Below, in pieces: positions 8,967-17,232 of a DNA stretch of 64,000 bases. A model generated the notes under the pieces. The model worked only from the letters and a program-made list of their open reading frames with translations, was not told where the DNA came from and ran no database searches. The translations under genes and the position numbers were made by a program. The stretch lies in assembly GCA_040374745.1 (NCBI GenBank), contig JBEITT010000004.1, positions 1 through 64,000 of the forward strand, in the 5' to 3' direction. The stretch comes from QWQI01 sp040374745 (GTDB lineage Bacteria > Planctomycetota > Planctomycetia > Isosphaerales > Isosphaeraceae). Each line of letters starts with the position of its first letter. The stretch's first letter is position 1.

Positions 8967-9875
8967 TTACTTCGTGTAATTATCAAATACGACTTTAGCC
9001 ACTTTTGCACAAAGCACATCGCCGGCGTTGTCGGGTGTCCAACTCTGGTCTTCGTTCTGGTCTGTCAGCACGCAAAGGGCCACCGGCCCCGCCTTGGTTT
9101 CAATAATCCCCGCCGCCGTGCGGGATGCGTTCACGCTGCCTGTCTTGAAGGCCAGCTTCGTGCCGTGCGGCAGGTAACGCGGGAATTTATCCTTATCATC
9201 GCATGTACGCATATGAGCATACATCTCTTTGGATGCCTCAGGGCTCACTATTTTTCCTTCCTGCAGTGCCTGACACAGACGAATCATCTCTCCGGCGGTT
9301 GTCGAACCCAGGCCAAACTGCTTTGATCGCTCAGGAAAAACCGAGGTTTCACGTTTATAAACCTTGGAATGAATCTTGGTGTTCGGATAGCCCATGGCCT
9401 CCATGGTCCTGGCGGTGGCGTCAAGGCCGACCACATCAAGCACAAGATTCGTGGCTGTGTTGTCAGAAAATTTGATCATCAGCCGGATGGCGTCCTTCAG
9501 GGCCAGGGTCGAGCCGGGCGTGAAGTCGTAAGTCAGGATGCCCGAACCGGGCACCATGTCTTCTTTCTTCAGGGTGATCATCCTGTCAAGTGTGGTCTTC
9601 TTCTCATGCACCTGACGATAGGCCTCGATCATCACCGGAAATTTGATCAGGCTGGCGGTGGGCATGGGCGAGTCGGCATTCATCGCCCAGCTTTCGCCGG
9701 TTTTCAGATTTTTCACGGCAATAGCCACTTTGCCCTTGTGGGCTGCGGCGATTTTTTCAAGCTCAGGCACATAAGCCGGTGTATCGGCGGCTGAAAGCAA
9801 CCTGTCAAATGAAAAAAACATGGTAGCGGCTGACAAATTCAGGCCTGTGGCCAGGCAGAAGCGGCGACTTGTCAT
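8967..9875 (-). CDS. Exported class A beta-lactamase-like serine hydrolase
   Basis: 302 residues from the ATG at 9875 (a TTG three codons upstream is the alternative). The N-terminus MTSRRFCLATG has twin arginines and a hydrophobic stretch, suggesting Tat export. Penicillin-binding-fold motifs are in order: SLIK (Ser75, Lys78), SDN (Ser137) and KTG (about 244-246). The spacing fits the class A beta-lactamase2 family. No clear omega-loop Glu (ExxLN) is visible, so true beta-lactamase activity is uncertain; a peptidoglycan- or amide-directed hydrolase is equally possible. It is transcribed alone, divergently from the next gene and convergent with the CvpA-like gene. Confidence 0.85.
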   Translation of the reverse strand: MTSRRFCLATGLNLSAATMFFSFDRLLSAADTPAYVPELEKIAAAHKGKVAIAVKNLKTGESWAMNADSPMPTASLIKFPVMIEAYRQVHEKKTTLDRMITLKKEDMVPGSGILTYDFTPGSTLALKDAIRLMIKFSDNTATNLVLDVVGLDATARTMEAMGYPNTKIHSKVYKRETSVFPERSKQFGLGSTTAGEMIRLCQALQEGKIVSPEASKEMYAHMRTCDDKDKFPRYLPHGTKLAFKTGSVNASRTAAGIIETKAGPVALCVLTDQNEDQSWTPDNAGDVLCAKVAKVVFDNYTK

Positions 9876-9947
9876 GTTGCTCAATCCCGTAGAATGAATT
9901 GCGGATAATCCGGCGCGGAAATCTCACTTTTCGATATATTAACGAAT

Positions 9948-10604
9948 ATGCCTGACGACGATCAGAACCAACCCGACAATATTCTGGAAAATGCAGCCGA
10001 CGAGAGCGGATTTTTTTTCGACTGGCCGTCGATTCTGATGATTCTGGCGGCTGTTGCGATCTCGGCATGGTGCTTCTGGCCGACCGCCCGAATAGAAAGC
10101 CGGTCGCAGACAACCATTGCCACAGGCCAGCCGGCCCCCGGGCTCTGGACGGTTGATGTCGGCACCGGCACACCGGTACTGGGGCTGGTGCCGCGTGGAT
10201 GGTTCACCTGGGTGGTGCTGGCCCCGGCAGAAGCGAAAAATGCCGGCGAACTGGACCAGGAACTCAAAGAACTTGAAAAAACCTGGCAGGCCATGGCCGA
10301 TCTTGATGGCTGGCGACGGGTGGTGGTTGTCTCTGACAAATCGCAGGGGCAGCGATTGCGGGAAAACCCGCCAGGGCCAAAGCCGACACCGTTTGACACC
10401 AGTCAGGCCACGGCCCGCACCTGGGCGGCATGGGGATCGGCCGGAAAAGTGCGGCATGTGCTGGTGGAACCGACCGGCAAGATTCTGCTGATTGAGCCAT
10501 CAGAATTACTTAATCCAGGCACCCTGAAGAAGATCAGCGAGGATCTCAAACGCCGCCTGCGAGCCTTTGAGGGAGAATTTGACGACATGCCGAGGTTTTC
10601 GTAA
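9948..10604 (+). CDS. Membrane-anchored protein, possibly thioredoxin-fold, unknown function
   Basis: 218 residues. An acidic N-terminal tail is followed by one membrane segment (about 26-46), so most of the protein is probably periplasmic. The soluble part runs GQPAPGLWTVD, GWFTWVVLAP, VVVVSD and HVLVEPTGKILLI, in the order of beta strands of AhpC/TSA-thioredoxin proteins, but the CxxC or peroxidatic cysteine is absent. This is a weak structural resemblance and not a family assignment. Divergent from the serine hydrolase with only about 70 bp between starts, so promoters must overlap. Confidence 0.7.
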   Translation: MPDDDQNQPDNILENAADESGFFFDWPSILMILAAVAISAWCFWPTARIESRSQTTIATGQPAPGLWTVDVGTGTPVLGLVPRGWFTWVVLAPAEAKNAGELDQELKELEKTWQAMADLDGWRRVVVVSDKSQGQRLRENPPGPKPTPFDTSQATARTWAAWGSAGKVRHVLVEPTGKILLIEPSELLNPGTLKKISEDLKRRLRAFEGEFDDMPRFS

Positions 10605-10682
10605 CTTGGGGTGGCGACTATTCGAGCAACAATTCTTCGCGAAATAGCTTGAAAATGTTAAAATCGATGTATTCACCCGGAA

Positions 10683-10919
10683 ATGATGGGAGTCTTGGAA
10701 ATTTCGATTGAGAGCGAACTGGAATTAATGACCGTCGCCGAAAAGATGAAATTGCTCGAAACCGTCTGGCAAAGTCTTTGCAGTAATCCAGCCGAGCTTG
10801 ATTCTCCTGCCTGGCATGGCGAGGTTCTTAAAAAGCGTAACCACAGGATTGAACAGGGTCAGTCCAAAATCTCGCCATGGTCAGAAGCAAAAGCACGACT
10901 GCTGAATCTGGGCGAATGA
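10683..10919 (+). CDS. Antitoxin of the putative addiction-module (Unstab_antitox) family
   Basis: 78 residues (77 if the second of two consecutive ATGs is used). The pattern LTVAEKMKLLETVWQSL, then SPAWHGEVLKKRNHRIEQG and W-SEAKARL, matches the small TIGR02574/PF09720 antitoxins that pair with RelE/ParE toxins. The partner reading frame follows with an ATGA overlap, the usual layout for these pairs, but the toxin is broken (see next entry). An intact antitoxin beside a dead toxin may be a leftover or may still neutralise related toxins elsewhere. Upstream, TTGAAA and TATTCA separated by 15 bp could be a weak promoter. Confidence 0.85.
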   Translation: MMGVLEISIESELELMTVAEKMKLLETVWQSLCSNPAELDSPAWHGEVLKKRNHRIEQGQSKISPWSEAKARLLNLGE

Positions 10920-11203
10920 ACCTCGAAATTTCATCAGAAGCCGAAGCCGATCTGGTTGATGGTTATTGGTTTTATGAGCGACATTCTCCGGGCTTGGGAA
11001 TTATTTTAGAAACTGCCTGATTGCCGATATTGAATCTCTGAATCTGTATGGAGCCATTCACGAAAAATTTTTGGCTTTTATCGTGCATTATCAGAGCGTT
11101 TCCATTTTGCATTTATTATCAAAAGAATGGCGATCTAATCATTGTCATCGCAGTTCTTGATGCCCGGCAAAACCCTCTTGAAACGCAAAGTCGGCTTGAG
11201 TAG
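10916..11203 (+). pseudogene. Frameshifted RelE/ParE-family toxin
   Basis: The frame opens MNLEISSEAEADLVDGYWFYER, typical of ParE/RelE toxins, but reaches a stop after about 35 codons. Continuations are found in the other frames: NYFRNCLIADIESLNLYG from about 10999, GFYRALSERF from about 11073, and in the original frame again IYYQKNGDLIIVIAVLDAR to the TAG at 11201-11203. Three single-base deletions would explain it, near 10997 (GGGAA), 11068-11072 (a TTTTT run) and 11103-11111. Repaired, it would be about 96 residues, the normal toxin length. The net loss of three bases returns to frame, so sequencing error in homopolymers is possible as well as real decay. Confidence 0.75.
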
Positions 11204-11637
11204 ATCATAAGCCAACAGTAAATACTCAACTGAATTATCCAACCTATCTTAACCATGCAATCCATATTACAAAATCAACCCATAATGCTGTTTTGAGCCA
11301 TTATGTTTTGTTTCACGCTAAACACATCAAATCCCGCGCAACTGTGAACGCAAACCAACTCGTCTGTCGATTTCTTGCCGCAGGCCGCTTCTCATCAACC
11401 GAAGAAATCTTAACCGCATCTATTTTCAGCAGAATGAGATTGGTGTGATTCTGTTTTCCGCTGCCCTGCCACTCCACATTTCGCTTCAAAAAAGTTATGA
11501 TATTACTTCCTTAAATGGCTTCCGGAAAATTGGCCTGAAAGGTCAGTTTTTGCAGGCAATACGGTTTTTGAGAGCCGAAACCGATCGCCCAGCCTGAAAA
11601 CGCCGGAGCCGATTGAGAATCAAGGATACCTGAAGCG
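11204..11637. other. Intergenic region upstream of the aminotransferase-serA pair
   Basis: 434 bp without a supportable gene. A possible sigma-70-type promoter is TCCACA (11473-11478), a 17-bp spacer and TATGAT (11496-11501), which would give a leader of about 130 nt before the ATG at 11638. AAGGA lies about 15 nt before that ATG. No riboswitch-like fold was recognised. Confidence 0.35.
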
Positions 11638-12786
11638 ATGCAGAAGCCCCGATTGATGACACCTGGCCCGGCACCTGTGCCGGAAGACGTTCAGCTTGAG
11701 ATGGCCAGGCCGATCATTCACCACCGGTCCGACGAAGCCAAAAAGAACATCATCGAATCGATTGACGGCCTGAAAAAAGTTTTCAAGACGTCGAACGATG
11801 TTCTGATCCTGACGGCATCAGGCACCGGCGCCATGGAAGCGGCCGCCGTGAACACCGTGCCCAAGGGCGGCAAGGCCATTGTGCTGAATGCCGGCTGGTT
11901 TGCGGCTCGCTGGGGCAAAGTCTGCCAGGCATATGGCATTAACGCCATTTCCATCGACACCGAATGGGGCCATCCGGTAGACCCGGCCCGCGTGGCCAAC
12001 GCCCTGGCTGAACACCCCGACACCGTGTGCGTGATGGGCACCCTTTCCGAGACATCCACCGGCACCGGCCACCCGGTTGAGGCCATTGGAAAAGTCGTGG
12101 CCGCAACCGACGCCGTTTTCGCTGTTGACGGCATCTCGGGTATCGGGGCGATGGAATGCCACACCGACGCCTGGGGCATCGACCTTTTGTGCGTGGGCTC
12201 GCAGAAGGCGCTGATGCTGCCGCCGGGTCTGGCATTTGTCAGTGTCAGCCCGAAGGCCTGGAAGAAGATCGACGCGTTTGATTCGCCCAGCTTCTATTTC
12301 AACCTGAAGTCGGCCCGCAAGAAGATGGCCGATTTTGACACGCCCTACACGCCGGCCCACACGCTGATTCAGGGCCTGAAAGTGGCCCTGAGGCGGATTC
12401 TGGAAGAAGGCGTTGAGAATGTCTGGGCCCGCCATTCGCGAATGAGCGAAGCCTGCCAGGCCGGTGTGCAGGCCCTGGGCCTGAAACTCTTTTCTGCCCG
12501 GCCCGCCGAGGGTCTGACGGCCTTTGAAGTGCCTGAGGGGATCAAAGATTCAGCCATTCGCAACAAGCTGCACGAGCATTTCGGCATTTACACCGTGGGC
12601 GGGCAGGACAAGCTCAAGGGCAAGATTGTGCGGATTGGCCACATGGGTTATACCGACGAGCTTGACGTGGTGGCCGGGCTGGCCGGGCTTGAACTGGTGC
12701 TGGCCGAAGTGGGCCACACCTTTGAGCCTGGCGCTGGCGTGGCCGCTGCCCAGCGGGTGCTGATCCAGCGATTCAAAAAGGCCTGA
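11638..12786 (+). CDS. Class-V PLP aminotransferase (serine/alanine-glyoxylate type, probable phosphoserine aminotransferase role)
   Basis: 382 residues, fold-type I PLP enzyme. MTPGPAPVPEDV and the PIIHHRS motif are hallmarks of the alanine-glyoxylate/serine-pyruvate aminotransferase family. The PLP-binding Asp is in FAVDGISG (about D164) and the Schiff-base lysine is in VGSQKALMLPPG (K190). It lies 117 bp upstream of serA on the same strand. In organisms without canonical SerC, members of this family next to serA are thought to carry out the 3-phosphohydroxypyruvate transamination of serine synthesis. That role is inferred from context; a glyoxylate-linked activity is the alternative. Confidence 0.9.
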   Translation: MQKPRLMTPGPAPVPEDVQLEMARPIIHHRSDEAKKNIIESIDGLKKVFKTSNDVLILTASGTGAMEAAAVNTVPKGGKAIVLNAGWFAARWGKVCQAYGINAISIDTEWGHPVDPARVANALAEHPDTVCVMGTLSETSTGTGHPVEAIGKVVAATDAVFAVDGISGIGAMECHTDAWGIDLLCVGSQKALMLPPGLAFVSVSPKAWKKIDAFDSPSFYFNLKSARKKMADFDTPYTPAHTLIQGLKVALRRILEEGVENVWARHSRMSEACQAGVQALGLKLFSARPAEGLTAFEVPEGIKDSAIRNKLHEHFGIYTVGGQDKLKGKIVRIGHMGYTDELDVVAGLAGLELVLAEVGHTFEPGAGVAAAQRVLIQRFKKA

Positions 12787-12903
12787 GAAAAGGGCCCTTT
12801 GACGATTGAATGAATGATGAAATTTCAGCCCGGGGCCTGAGTTGAAACGGCTTCGGGCTGATTCCAAAACTGACGATTCACACGAGACGGAGCAACGACG
12901 ACC

Positions 12904-14541
12904 GTGGCCTATCGCATTCTGGTGACTGACAAGCTGGCGGAAGAAGGCCTTGAGATTCTGCGTGCCAACCCTGATTTTGAAGTGGTTGTGAACACGAAGT
13001 TTGACAAGCCGGGGCTGATTGCCGCCCTTCAGGAAGCCGACGGCATAGTCATCCGCTCAGGCACGCAGCTCACGGCCGACGTGCTTGAAGGCCAGAACCG
13101 GCTGAAGGCGATCGTTCGGGCCGGCGTGGGTGTTGATAACATTGACGTGCCCGCGGCCTCAAGTGCCGGCGTGGTGGTGATGAACACGCCCGGCGGCAAC
13201 ACCATCAGCACGGCCGAGCACACCATGGCCCTGATTTTGTCGCTCTCGCGGAATGTCGCCCCGGCCTGTGCCACAATGAAAGCCGGCGGCTGGGATCGGA
13301 ATAAATTTACTGGCACCGAGCTTTCCGGCAAGACTCTGGGCATTATTGGCCTGGGCCGGGTGGGGCTGGCAGTGGCTCAGCGGGCTCGCTCGTTTGAGAT
13401 GAAGATTGTCGGGTTTGACCCGTTTCTGACGGCGGAAAAAGCGGCCGAGCTGGGCATTGAATCGATCGGCCGGCTGGATGACCTGTGGCACCGTTGCGAT
13501 TACATTACGCTGCACACGCCGCTTTCGGCCGAGACTCGCAACGTGGTGAACGCTGAAACCATTGCGAAGATGAAGAAGGGCGTGCGGATCATTAACTGTG
13601 CCCGTGGCGGCCTGGTTGATGAACATGCACTGCGCGACGGGCTTGATGCCGGCCAGGTGGCAGGTGCGGCTTTTGACGTGTTTGAGCCCGAGCCACCGGC
13701 GGCTGACAACCCGATTGTGGGGCACCCGAAGGTGCTGGTCACGCCGCATCTTGGGGCATCGACGGAAGAGGCCCAGATTAATGTGGCGATTGAGGCGGCC
13801 CAACTGCTGACTGACTACTTCCAGAAGGGCCAGGTGCGATTCTCGGTGAACCTGCCGAGCATGGATAAAGCCGAGCTGGCCGACCTGAAGCCTTATCTTG
13901 ACATGGGCCGGCGGCTGGGCATGCTGCATGCCCAGATGGACAGGGGCACAATTCAGGGCGTGAAGCTGGTCTTTCGTGGCGAAGTAGCCACCAAGAACAC
14001 GCGGCTGGTGAAGCTGGCCTTTGCAGCCGGCTGGATGGAATCGGCCATGACTTCGCCGGTGAATCTGGTCTCGGCCGAGAGCCTGCTCAAGAGCCGGGGC
14101 ATTACGATTATCGAGGAAAAATCGCCGGAAACAGCCGATTTCGGCACGCTGATTCAGGCCGAGGTGACCAGCGACCGCAAGACTTATGTCGCAGCCGGCA
14201 CGCTGTTCGGCAAAACCCAGTTGCGGCTGGTGAAGCTGGGGCCTTATCGGCTGGATGCCACGCTGGACGGCACGCTGTTTGTCTTCAGCCACCGCGATGT
14301 GCCGGGCCTGATCGGCTTTATGGGCACCACCATGGGCAAGTATGGCGTGAATATCGCGGGCATGTCGGTGGGTCGTGAAGCCGACGCACCCGGCGGCGAG
14401 GCGATTGGCGTGGTGAACCTTGACAGTTCACCCCCGGCCGAAGCGCTCGAACAACTGACGGCCAACCCGAATATATTGTCGGTCAGCCTGGTGAAGCTGC
14501 CGAAGTCTGGCGTGATGCCGCCATGGCTGGGCGGGGCGTGA
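12904..14541 (+). CDS. serA: D-3-phosphoglycerate dehydrogenase SerA
   Basis: First step of serine biosynthesis: NAD-dependent oxidation of 3-phosphoglycerate. At 545 residues it is the long form, with a catalytic and NAD-binding core (Rossmann GLGRVG near residue 150; NCARGGLVDE and TPHLGASTEEAQ carrying the catalytic Arg and His), an intervening domain (about 320-455) and a C-terminal ACT domain (about 455-530, LFVFSHRDVPGLIGFMG). The ACT domain in this family usually gives serine feedback control. The start is GTG; the frame and the family N-terminus MAYRILVTDKLAEEGL fit. A hairpin follows 17 bp after the stop. Confidence 0.96.
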   Translation: MAYRILVTDKLAEEGLEILRANPDFEVVVNTKFDKPGLIAALQEADGIVIRSGTQLTADVLEGQNRLKAIVRAGVGVDNIDVPAASSAGVVVMNTPGGNTISTAEHTMALILSLSRNVAPACATMKAGGWDRNKFTGTELSGKTLGIIGLGRVGLAVAQRARSFEMKIVGFDPFLTAEKAAELGIESIGRLDDLWHRCDYITLHTPLSAETRNVVNAETIAKMKKGVRIINCARGGLVDEHALRDGLDAGQVAGAAFDVFEPEPPAADNPIVGHPKVLVTPHLGASTEEAQINVAIEAAQLLTDYFQKGQVRFSVNLPSMDKAELADLKPYLDMGRRLGMLHAQMDRGTIQGVKLVFRGEVATKNTRLVKLAFAAGWMESAMTSPVNLVSAESLLKSRGITIIEEKSPETADFGTLIQAEVTSDRKTYVAAGTLFGKTQLRLVKLGPYRLDATLDGTLFVFSHRDVPGLIGFMGTTMGKYGVNIAGMSVGREADAPGGEAIGVVNLDSSPPAEALEQLTANPNILSVSLVKLPKSGVMPPWLGGA

Positions 14542-14558
14542 GGCTTTAACAATTAACA

Positions 14559-14583
14559 GGGTGACCTGAAATTCAGGTCACCC
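14559..14583 (+). terminator. Probable terminator hairpin after serA
   Basis: Perfect 10-bp stem GGGTGACCTG/CAGGTCACCC around a 5-nt loop, 17 bp past the serA stop. The following sequence (CAATTTGATGG) is only weakly T-rich, so termination may be partial. Confidence 0.6.
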
Positions 14584-14925
14584 CAATTTGATGGTTAATC
14601 GCAACCGATCGCAGCGAATAAATTTTTTGACTGACACCGTATTTTCTGGCTGGTTTTTGTCTGATGACGGATGATTATTATAGGCTTCGGCGAGTCTATA
14701 GACCGCGAATTTGCTGACGACTTTGTTATGGACCTGAATCAGTCGCACCACTTCAGGCGTTTTTGATGTCTCATTGAGACGGACTCATCCGGGCGTTTTC
14801 TGAACAGTCTTCAGAATTTTGTCGTATTGGCTGAAGATTTGGGCATGGGTTTTGTCCCAGAATCGAAAAACCTGCCCGGCCCCGGGCCGGCGTCGACAGC
14901 CAATCTGGCTGAAGCTGGATGACAA
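14584..14925. other. Intergenic region, possible coding remnant on the minus strand
   Basis: About 340 bp with no complete gene. On the minus strand one frame reads QVFRFWDKTHAQIFSQYDK, continues to a TGA, and then stays open for a further 65 or so codons (VRLNETSKTPEVVRLIQV onward) to near 14570. It could be a decayed gene with one in-frame stop, but no family was recognised and chance is not excluded. Confidence 0.2.
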
Positions 14926-15651
14926 TCATTTTGGCTGGTGGCCACTGTTTTGAGAGGTTTTTTTTTCGAAAATCACGAAATAATTTTCTTTGAGGACATC
15001 AGACAACTCGTTGACTTTGGTGAAGCCTGATTTGGTGATTTCCGCTTCAAAAACAGACTGGCCGGCACGCACGTGCTTCATGACGAAATCGGTGCTTTTG
15101 CCTTCTTCGCGGCGAAAATCAATCACAATGACTCGGCCACCTGGCTTCATGGCCTTATGCAGCGAGGCCATGGTTTTGAAAGGGAATTCAAAGTGGTGAT
15201 AGGTGTCGCAGATGAAGGCGATGTCGACCGTTTCAGGATCGAGCCCGGTGGAATCGGCCGTACAAAGTTTGGTCTGAACATTCTTGAAACCGGCTTCAAT
15301 GCTTGTCCTGCTAACATGATCGAGAAAATTCTGGGCAATATCAACTGCAATCACTCGCCCCGAAGGGCCTGTTTGCCGGGCAAACAGGCGAGTGAATAGC
15401 CCTGTGCCCGAACCGATGTCTGCCACCGTCTGCCCCGGCTTGATCTGACAGGCAGCGACAATATCCTCGCGACGTGCAAAAACTTCGCGGCTCTCTATTT
15501 CAAATCGTTCAACAAACTCTTTGGCATTCGGGTTCTTGAAAGTGTCGTTGATGCCAGGCTTGACACTAGTATCCTGCCCCCGCGCCACTGCGAAGCAGCT
15601 GATGTAAAAGAAAAAAGCCGACAGAGCCAGTTTTCGATGCGTATTCATCAT
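14926..15651 (-). CDS. Exported class I SAM-dependent methyltransferase
   Basis: 241 residues. An N-terminal signal peptide (basic MMNTHRK, hydrophobic core about 9-23, AVARGQ) precedes a full methyltransferase domain. Motif I is VADIGSGTGLF (77-87), the acidic strand-2 end is IAVDIA, motif post-I is VDIAFICDTYHHF, and a MKPGGRVIVIDF strand follows. This resembles UbiE/Methyltransf_11-type enzymes. An exported SAM-dependent enzyme is unexpected because SAM is cytoplasmic, yet such signal-bearing copies recur in planctomycetes and proteobacteria. The substrate is unknown. It lies about 145 bp downstream of the VWA gene, probably with its own promoter. Confidence 0.85.
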   Translation of the reverse strand: MMNTHRKLALSAFFFYISCFAVARGQDTSVKPGINDTFKNPNAKEFVERFEIESREVFARREDIVAACQIKPGQTVADIGSGTGLFTRLFARQTGPSGRVIAVDIAQNFLDHVSRTSIEAGFKNVQTKLCTADSTGLDPETVDIAFICDTYHHFEFPFKTMASLHKAMKPGGRVIVIDFRREEGKSTDFVMKHVRAGQSVFEAEITKSGFTKVNELSDVLKENYFVIFEKKTSQNSGHQPK

Positions 15652-15797
15652 TCACCCCGGAATATCTGCAGAAATCCAGTCTTATAGCAGCAAGCTGCTA
15701 AACATAGCTTTTCAGTTATATTAAAGGATAAAACGCGGTATAGTCCCGGGCAAGAACATTTTTGATTCATTGATCCATTTTTCGTACTTAAACAGGT

Positions 15798-16511
15798 TTA
15801 GCGGGAACGGCGATAAACCCCGCCGGACTCTTCAGCAATTTGTCGAAGGGTGGCTGAAGATTCGCTTGCAGGGCCAAGGTCAATGACATGGATTGGCACT
15901 TTGCCGGTATTCCACGCCTTGATTTGGGCTGGCGTGGGGTCGTCGAACTGGCCATCGGTGAGAAAGAAGACGGCGCTGGGGTTCAGGCCGACCGCCTGCC
16001 GCAAGGCGGGGCCAGGCAGGGTGCCGTCCTTCTGGGTTAGGCGGGCAAGCCAGCCGGGGACTTTCCGGGCATCGGCCGACTGAGCCGAGATAAATGGCCC
16101 CCAAGGCACGGCAAGGGTGCCGGTGTCGAAGGCGAGAATATAGAACTTCTGCGGAAAATTCAGGCGACGGATCGCGGAATTGAGTGCGGCATGAGCCGAG
16201 GCCAGGCGGCCGCCATCGAGCATGCTGGTGGAATTGTCGATGACGAAGACGAACGTGTCGCCCGGGGCCTGAATACCGTAAAAGCTGGTAGAAAGGTGGC
16301 TGGCAGGGCGACTGCCGGATGAAGATGGGCCTGACACCTGGTTTTTCGTGCCTTGAAGTTCGTTGAACTTCTGGCTTGAGATCACCTGCGGGGCCTGGGC
16401 TTTTGGTTTTGCAGGAGGTTGTGCCCGTAAAGAGGCTATTGGCAGAGATTGAACGATCGCGGCCAGGGCGAACCAGCGGACCAGACTTTTCAGCATGGTC
16501 CGGTGATACAT
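15798..16511 (-). CDS. Exported von Willebrand factor A domain protein
   Basis: 237 residues. A signal peptide (about 7-31, ending SLRAQ) is followed by a Pro/Ser/Gln-rich linker and one VWA domain from about residue 84. The MIDAS motif DNSTS (D92, S94, S96) and the later FFLTDGQFDD are intact, so metal-dependent ligand binding is expected. Such single-domain VWA proteins are abundant in planctomycetes; their partners are mostly unknown. The ATG at 16511 lies 6 nt after the greA stop, suggesting coupling; an internal ATG at 16496 gives a tidier signal peptide and is a good alternative. Confidence 0.82.
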   Translation of the reverse strand: MYHRTMLKSLVRWFALAAIVQSLPIASLRAQPPAKPKAQAPQVISSQKFNELQGTKNQVSGPSSSGSRPASHLSTSFYGIQAPGDTFVFVIDNSTSMLDGGRLASAHAALNSAIRRLNFPQKFYILAFDTGTLAVPWGPFISAQSADARKVPGWLARLTQKDGTLPGPALRQAVGLNPSAVFFLTDGQFDDPTPAQIKAWNTGKVPIHVIDLGPASESSATLRQIAEESGGVYRRSR

Positions 16512-16517
16512 GGCGCG

Positions 16518-17000
16518 TCAGTCAGCGACTTCGATATTCAGGATTTGAAGTTTCAGAATGCCGCGAGGGATTGGAATCTCGGCGACTTCGCCCACAGATT
16601 TGCCGACGAGGCCTTTACCCACAGGGCTTGAGGCAAGAATTTTATTATTTTCGTAATCTTCTTCGCCCGGGCTGACAAGGGTGTATTGCTCTTCCTCGTC
16701 AAAGTCGAGGTCTTTGACAGTGACCTTGCAGCCAAAGACAACGCGGTCGGTCTTGATATTGTTCCGGTCAACGATCTGGGCAGATGAGAGTTTGGTTTCC
16801 AGTTCGCGAATTTTAGCGTCAAGCATTCCCTGAGCTTCAACGGCGGCATCAAATTCGGCATTTTCCGAAAGGTCGCCTTCTGCCCGGGCTTCAGCCAGTT
16901 GGTTCGCAATGCGGGGAGCTTCGACATTTTTATAATGATCGAGTTGCTCCTTGAGCTTTTCGTAACCTTCTTTTGACATGGGGATGCGTTCGATCGCCAT
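16518..17000 (-). CDS. greA: Transcription elongation factor GreA
   Basis: Rescues backtracked RNA polymerase by stimulating transcript cleavage. 160 residues from the ATG at 17000; an upstream ATG at 17015 would add five residues, but GGAGAG lies at a usable distance before 17000. The N-terminal coiled-coil hairpin carries the signature ARAEGDLSENAEFDAA, with the acidic tip residues needed for cleavage. The C-terminal FKBP-like domain contains SPVGKGLVGKSVGE. Length and architecture are standard. It precedes the VWA gene by 6 nt. Confidence 0.96.
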   Translation of the reverse strand: MAIERIPMSKEGYEKLKEQLDHYKNVEAPRIANQLAEARAEGDLSENAEFDAAVEAQGMLDAKIRELETKLSSAQIVDRNNIKTDRVVFGCKVTVKDLDFDEEEQYTLVSPGEEDYENNKILASSPVGKGLVGKSVGEVAEIPIPRGILKLQILNIEVAD

Positions 17001-17125
17001 TCCCTGACTCTCCAATCGTGCACAAAAACGCTGAGTCGATATTCACCATTCAGCCCGGCATTTGAAGTGCTTAATTGCGACCGGGCGGAACATCAGGAAG
17101 TTTGGGACGGGGGCCCAAAACAGAA

Positions 17126-17152
17126 CCGGATGTGGAGAGGATCCACACCCGG
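17126..17152 (-). terminator. Possible terminator of the efflux operon
   Basis: A 10-bp stem with one mismatch (CCGGATGTGG / CCACACCCGG, 7-nt loop) lies about 80 bp past the stop of the permease gene. Read on the minus strand it is followed by TTCTGTTTTGG, a moderate U-run. Confidence 0.4.
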
Positions 17153-17232
17153 CAAGTTCATTTCATAAAGATTAGTCTGACTTCGCATAGGTTTCAAGTC
17201 TTTTCCTGTCGGCAGGATGCCGGGCAGGAAAT

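Noticed and set aside
9948..10604. Thioredoxin/peroxiredoxin enzyme
   Set aside because: Strand order is suggestive, but the catalytic cysteines are missing, so only a membrane-anchored unknown is reported.
11818..12435. 205-codon minus-strand frame opposite the aminotransferase
   Set aside because: Antisense shadow of a clear enzyme gene.
13159..14292. 377-codon minus-strand frame opposite serA
   Set aside because: Shadow of serA; rich in His, Gln and Arg with no motif, while serA matches its family along its whole length.
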